Shown: positions 60,111 to 64,000 of the stretch, one piece after another
How positions within the stretch are numbered: the first letter of the stretch is position 1
Layout of the letters: every line of letters starts with the position of its first letter
Source: Caenorhabditis remanei
Lineage: Eukaryota > Nematoda > Chromadorea > Rhabditida > Rhabditidae
Length of the DNA: 64,000 nt
Direction of reading: 5' to 3'
NCBI RefSeq assembly: GCF_010183535.1
Contig: NC_071333.1
Location: forward strand, 20,892,587 to 20,956,586
Notes under the pieces: model-generated
Told to the model about the DNA's origin: nothing
Seen by the model: the letters and a program-made list of their open reading frames with translations, nothing else
Database searches by the model: none
Position numbers and translations under genes: made by a program

Positions 60111-60632
60111 GTTGCTGCCAAACTGGCTCAAGTTTTTCGGAGTATTGTCTTAAGTTGCCAAGGGTGTCACGGGCAAAGTATTGGCCCCGTATATTCAGTT
60201 TGCACCTGCTTTTCCGATTTGTGGGTTACGGTAGCTACAGTACCCCTTTAGGGGTATGGCAGTGGAAAATCTGCAAAGTGTCCTAAGGAAAAGTACGGGA
60301 CTATAGAGTTAACAAATTTATCAACGTACTCGATCAGTGGGGATCTGAACCTTCCAAGGTATTCAGATTGGACTGTAAATGTTCAAAACTCTGTAACAAC
60401 CGTAATCCTACAGTAACCGGCTCAACTTTTTTTGGTTGTCTTGCTGAGATGTCAAGGTTGTTACCACTCAAGTTTGGTCTCCTCTCGTTCTGTTTGGAAC
60501 CCTTTTTCATTTTTTGGGTTACGGTAGCTACAGTAATCCTACAGTAATCTGACACCCGGGGTACAAAAAATTGAAGCGCTCGGAGGTTCATGGGTATACC
60601 CCCAAACATCTTTTGAAACGGTTCAGAGAGAA
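60111..60632. repeat. Repeat with GGTTACGGTAGCTACAGTA motifs
   Basis: GGGTTACGGTAGCTACAGTA occurs near 60224 and 60524, and ACAGTAATCC or ACAGTAACC variants between. The same ACAGTAACCC motif is in the palindromic element at 32-33.7 kb. Non-coding repeat DNA. Confidence 0.45.
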
Positions 60633-60949
60633 AAAAGTTAGGCTCTTTATGATTTAACGGGGGTTTTAAGAATTAACGGGGGTTTTAAAAATAGACGGGG
60701 GTTTTAAGAATAGACGGGGTTTTCAGAATAAACGGGGGTTTTCGACAAGTTCTATTTACTTATACTAAGAAAACCCCAAAATTGTCAGAAACGACTACAC
60801 TCCCTCCAGTATACATTTTTTCATAGGATTTTCCAATTTTTTTTGGTTTTTTCTGCATTTTCTCATTTAAATATCTATTTTTTACGTCGCATTGTTTTTT
60901 GATCAGAGAAGTGTAATAATTGTCCTCCTTCTTCTTTTGCTCTACATTT

Positions 60950-61110
60950 GAAATCGACGAAACGGCGATGTTTCGGGCGAAATATAATCGGGATCATATG
61001 GTAGATCGTCCAACTGTTTGGGTTTTTGGATTGCTGGATAGAAAGACTAATAAGGTAGATTCGATAATCCTGCTGCCCATAATCAGACGTAATCGGAAAC
61101 CTGGTATGAT
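60950..61110 (+). pseudogene. Merlin transposase fragment, left arm
   Basis: About 55 codons with the EIDET motif (candidate catalytic acidic residues) and WVFGLLDRKTNK, the usual strand after it in IS1595-type transposases. The downstream catalytic residues are missing. It is nearly identical to the minus-strand copy at 62050-61880 in the opposite arm, one substitution being T to I before VWVFG. Confidence 0.75.
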
Positions 61111-61879
61111 CTCTGAAAAAAATAGATTAAAAAAGAGATTTTTGCAAGAACAACGATTATCAGCGATGGCTGGGCCGCATACAGAAGAATATCCCAGATT
61201 CCTGGTATGTTGTGAATACTAAAGAAAGGGCTTCATTTAGTAACACAAACCAGGCATTCTGCTGAGTTAGAATTTTTGAGTAGTCTCAGCTCCATCTCTT
61301 TAGCTGTCATTCGGCGTCTACCTTTTTCATCAGACGTAGAGGACAGTTGTGGATTGCATATAAGAGGGACGTACATTCCATACATTTCCCTGTCGTGGCA
61401 CAGTTCTATCCAATTCTATCCACCAATGAGACTCAACTTCGAGTATCAAATCTCAAAATGCATGCAATGAATCAAACTCAAGTCCTTCGAGTCCTTCCAT
61501 ACTTGGATCCAAAAGACAGGAATATAACATTCAAGAAACAAAGTATAATCACTACAGTTTTTCTTTAAAACTTTGCGTTTTCACTTGAAAACTTTTTTTT
61601 TGAAATTTACAATCTCTTATATCATAATTGCGGGAGATTTTTTAAATTTAATTTTTTTATTCCTCGAGTCCTACAAGTGTTGCCTGTTGCTGGTCGGCCG
61701 AATTTTTTTCCTTTCGTTAGAGACTTCTATACTTTTTGAAGGTAACCAACATCGTACTGATGCTGATGGAATGTCAAAACGTTTTTCAATGTTGACGCTC
61801 TTTATTCCCTCCTTGAACAAAGCCCCTATTGCTGATAATCGTTGTTCTTGCAAAAATCTCTTTTTTTTATCTATTTTTT

Positions 61880-62050
61880 TTCAGAGATCATACCAGGTTT
61901 CCGATTACGTCTGATTATGGGCAGCAGGATTATCGAATCTACCTTATTAGTCTTTCTATCCAGCAATCCAAAAACCCAAACAATTGGACGATCTACCATA
62001 TGATCCCGATTATATTTCGCCCGAAACATCGCCGTTTCGTCGATTTCAAA
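61880..62050 (-). pseudogene. Merlin transposase fragment, right arm
   Basis: Mirror copy of the left-arm fragment, minus strand, reading FEIDETAMFRAKYNRDHMVD and VWVFGLLDRKTNKVDS. Its near-identity to the left copy implies recent duplication or gene conversion within the palindrome. Confidence 0.75.
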
Positions 62051-62394
62051 TGTAGAGCAAAAGAAGAAGGAGGACAATTATTACACTTCTCTGATCAAAA
62101 AACAATGCGACGTACAAAATAGATATTTAAATGAGAAAATGCAGAAAAAACCAAAAAAATTGGAAAATCCTATGAAAAAATGTATACTGGAGGGAGTGTA
62201 GTCGTTTCTGACAATTTTGGGGTTTTCTTAGTATAAGTAAATAGAACTTGTCGAAAACCCCCGTTTATTCTGAAAACCCCCGTCAATTCTTAAAACCCCC
62301 GTCTATTTTTAAAACCCCCGTTAATTCTTAAAACCCCCGTCTATTTTTAAAACCCCCGTTAATTCTTAAAACCCCCGTTAAATCATAAAGAGCC

Positions 62395-63060
62395 AAAAGT
62401 TATTCAGGCAGAAGCGTCGGACACACAGACAGAACTATTCCATTAGTAGGAAGAGGAAGTTTCAGCATCATAGTAGCCCTTGAATGTCCTTCTGATAGTA
62501 TGCGATCCCAATGAAAACTAGAGAATCTTAGTTCTAAATTTCTTGAGTTCTTCTTTTCATCCCACTTTTGTAACCATTTTTTCATCGTTCGTCTTATTGT
62601 GCCCACGTTAGAAGTCCCGCATACGGGCGGAACTATGCTGATCCGCGACTCGCTTAGCAGCCTGCCAAGTCGTGTGCAAACGGGTTTCATTGAGCTTCCG
62701 GTTTCGCGGAAAAATTATTTAAATTTAGAAGTTAGATAGCGGTCTTAAAAATAGTTAGATAGCGTTCTTAAAGACGTCTTAAAGATAGAAGAATGAAATG
62801 TGAAAAGACAATGAACTTCTTGTTATTATCCAGATAGTTTATTTGAGAAAGAAAACAATATTTGCTATATAATATTTACAAAATAAATGTACAATTTAAT
62901 AATTCAAAATTTGAAACAGCATCTTGCCATTGTCCTTGCTATCCATTTCCAATTCCTCTCCAAGTTTGTACACCAACTCCAGATGGTCGAAGAACGTGTT
63001 GTATGGGACTTTCTGGAATAAAAACTATGATGCGATGCAAGTGTGCTCAAATGATACCCA
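62395..63060. other. Flank of the Merlin element and 3' region of the last gene
   Basis: A minus-strand frame at 62690-62400 contains GTIRRTMKKWLQKWDEKKN, which might be an old transposase helix, but nothing else supports it. 62740-62780 has a short tandem repeat of GTTAGATAGCG(G/T)TCTTAAA. The rest is AT-rich. Confidence 0.35.
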
Positions 63061-63067
63061 CCTTCTC

Positions 63068-63364
63068 TTATTGCTCCTTTTCTTTCTTCTCCAATGTTTT
63101 CTCAAACTCTTTTGATAGGCTATTCAGAGCACTCTGCACCTTACACAGGTCGTCCAGGAAAGCATTCACCGCAAAGAGTATGTTATATTCCAAGGTGTCC
63201 GGCACAGTGAGTTTGGTTCTTCTGGAAACAGGATTTTAAGAGTTTTGTACGCTAGGTAATGTTTAATCTTACGATGCCTCGTGTTTCCGCTTTTTGCTGG
63301 AACCTGGCACGTCCGGAGTCTCTTTCTTTTCAAGTTGTCCTCTAGATTCGGATTCACAGGAATC
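63068..63364 (-). CDS. 3' exons of a small basic/coiled-coil protein
   Basis: Exons 63364-63273 and 63221-63068 join in phase, reading DSCESESRGQLEKKETPDVP, then SSKKRKHEAS, and ending in a helical FLDDLCKVQSALNSLSKEFE with a KKEKEQ tail before TAA at 63068. The KKRKH cluster could be a nuclear localisation signal, and the last 40 residues form a likely coiled coil. Upstream coding exons between 63365 and about 63880 are not clear: a TTCTTAG acceptor at about 63393 and a TTTTCAG at 63475 exist, but frames do not resolve. Not recognised. Confidence 0.5.
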
Positions 63365-64000
63365 CTAGAAGTTTGAGGATCCGAAGGATTGCCTAAGAAT
63401 GAAAATTATATAATTGTTTTCTATTTTCACAATAGTGACTGACCTCCAAGAACTCAAACATGAAATTATTGCATCTGAAAAACTACAAATATTATTTAAA
63501 TAGCTGGAACAATTAAAATAATTTTTTATATACTAAAAGCAAAACAATAAGCCAACTCACGAATTGCAACGATATTGCAAGAAAAATGATTGAAAAAACG
63601 AGCGGCCGGGTGAGTTGGCTGTTCCTCGTAGTCTTTGCTGTATATCAGTTTCCCACACACTCTCGCCGTTCGCCACATAGAAAATATGGTCGAAACGTGT
63701 GTGAACAATTCGTGCTTTCTGCGGCTCGCCAGTTCTCTCTCCTCAACATTTGTCAGTTTGAGGTGAGTCAGATGCATATTTCCTTTCATTGTGTTTCACC
63801 ACTTCCACTAACCAACGGGCGAAAAAAAAGCTACTTCGAAATGTATAACCAACTTGTCATTAAACTCTAGATTCAAGGCTACATGAAAGATTACTTGCGT
63901 CCCTGAAAGCTGTTCTACACACATTGGGAACATCACATCTTTGTATCACTTTCTTGCGTCTCTTTCCATCTTACCACCTCATTTTCTTCTACTAATGTCA

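Larger units (their letters stand above)
60641..62394. mobile_element. Foldback Merlin DNA transposon, 1754 bp
   Basis: An 8 bp direct repeat AAAAGTTA flanks the element (60633-60640 and 62395-62402), matching the 8-9 bp target duplications of Merlin. The ends are long inverted repeats (roughly 540 bp each) starting GGCTCTTTATGATTTAACGG. Each arm carries the same transposase fragment: FEIDETAMFRAKYNRDHMVD, then VWVFGLLDRKTNKVDS, plus strand 60950-61110 and minus strand 62050-61880. These fit the ISXO2/IS1595-like DDE domain of Merlin transposases. The middle also encodes, in inverted partial copies, LQEQRLSAIGALFKEG followed by a possible helix-turn-helix. No full transposase remains, so it is non-autonomous. 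Confidence 0.85.

Noticed and set aside
60950..61110. Bacterial IS1595 contamination
   Set aside because: The fragment resembles bacterial ISXO2/IS1595 transposase but lies in a eukaryotic Merlin element with an 8 bp target duplication and nematode flanks.
60655..62390. Telomeric repeat tract
   Set aside because: The G-rich units are not the nematode TTAGGC telomere repeat, and they sit inside transposon ends.
62400..62690. Minus-strand 96-codon frame as a transposase gene
   Set aside because: Only one possible helix (TIRRTMKKWLQKW) is visible, and there is no catalytic signature.
1..64000. CRISPR arrays, bacterial operons or rRNA genes
   Set aside because: None are present; the repeats found are dispersed, inverted or tandem with eukaryotic features.

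Overview
This window looks like a chromosome-arm segment of a Caenorhabditis-type nematode. Genes are split by many 45-100 bp introns with TTTTCAG-type acceptors, several start codons sit just behind an unpaired acceptor as expected for spliced-leader trans-splicing, the DNA is AT-rich, and the protein families (FTH/DUF38 F-box, SPK-domain, MORC with CW finger, SUMO-like) are ones that nematodes expand. Species cannot be named from sequence alone. All exon models were built by hand from splice sites and reading phase and have no transcript support.

Layout. 1-9.7 kb: decayed minus-strand coding fragments, one intact unrecognised minus-strand gene (3660-4892, 358 aa) and a field of dispersed repeats, including a ~420 bp repeat that carries a spliced exon. 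9.7-15.7 kb: a small open frame followed by the best gene of the window, an eight-exon MORC ATPase with a CW zinc finger. 16.4-16.9 kb: a Tc1/mariner-type MITE. 17.2-39.9 kb: a large imperfect inverted duplication. Its arms (about 17.2-22.9 and 36.5-39.9 kb) carry a pair of SUMO-like genes, one with a frameshifted tail, and a small transcription unit with a TATA box that is tandemly repeated in the left arm. Two diverged FTH/F-box genes face each other inside the duplication, the right one with a 1.7 kb palindromic transposon in its intron. A divergent gene with homeodomain-like segments lies near the symmetry centre.

40.7-43.2 kb: a gene with two SPK-like domains. 43.4-51.4 kb: repeats and a decayed tandem series of coding fragments, with one clean NYN-ribonuclease-like piece at 48.8 kb. 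52.4-53.4 kb: an intact minus-strand gene of 259 aa. 55.1-56.4 kb: a small coiled-coil gene whose only plausible splice creates an in-frame TGA. 58.5-60.1 kb: tRNA-like repeats and an array of heat-shock-element-like half sites. 60.6-62.4 kb: a foldback Merlin DNA transposon with an 8 bp target duplication and a transposase fragment in each arm. 63.1-63.4 kb: the 3' part of a small basic or coiled-coil gene.

The genes do not form one pathway. The MORC ATPase, the NYN-like fragment and the dense transposons suggest a chromatin and small-RNA setting, but that link is inference.
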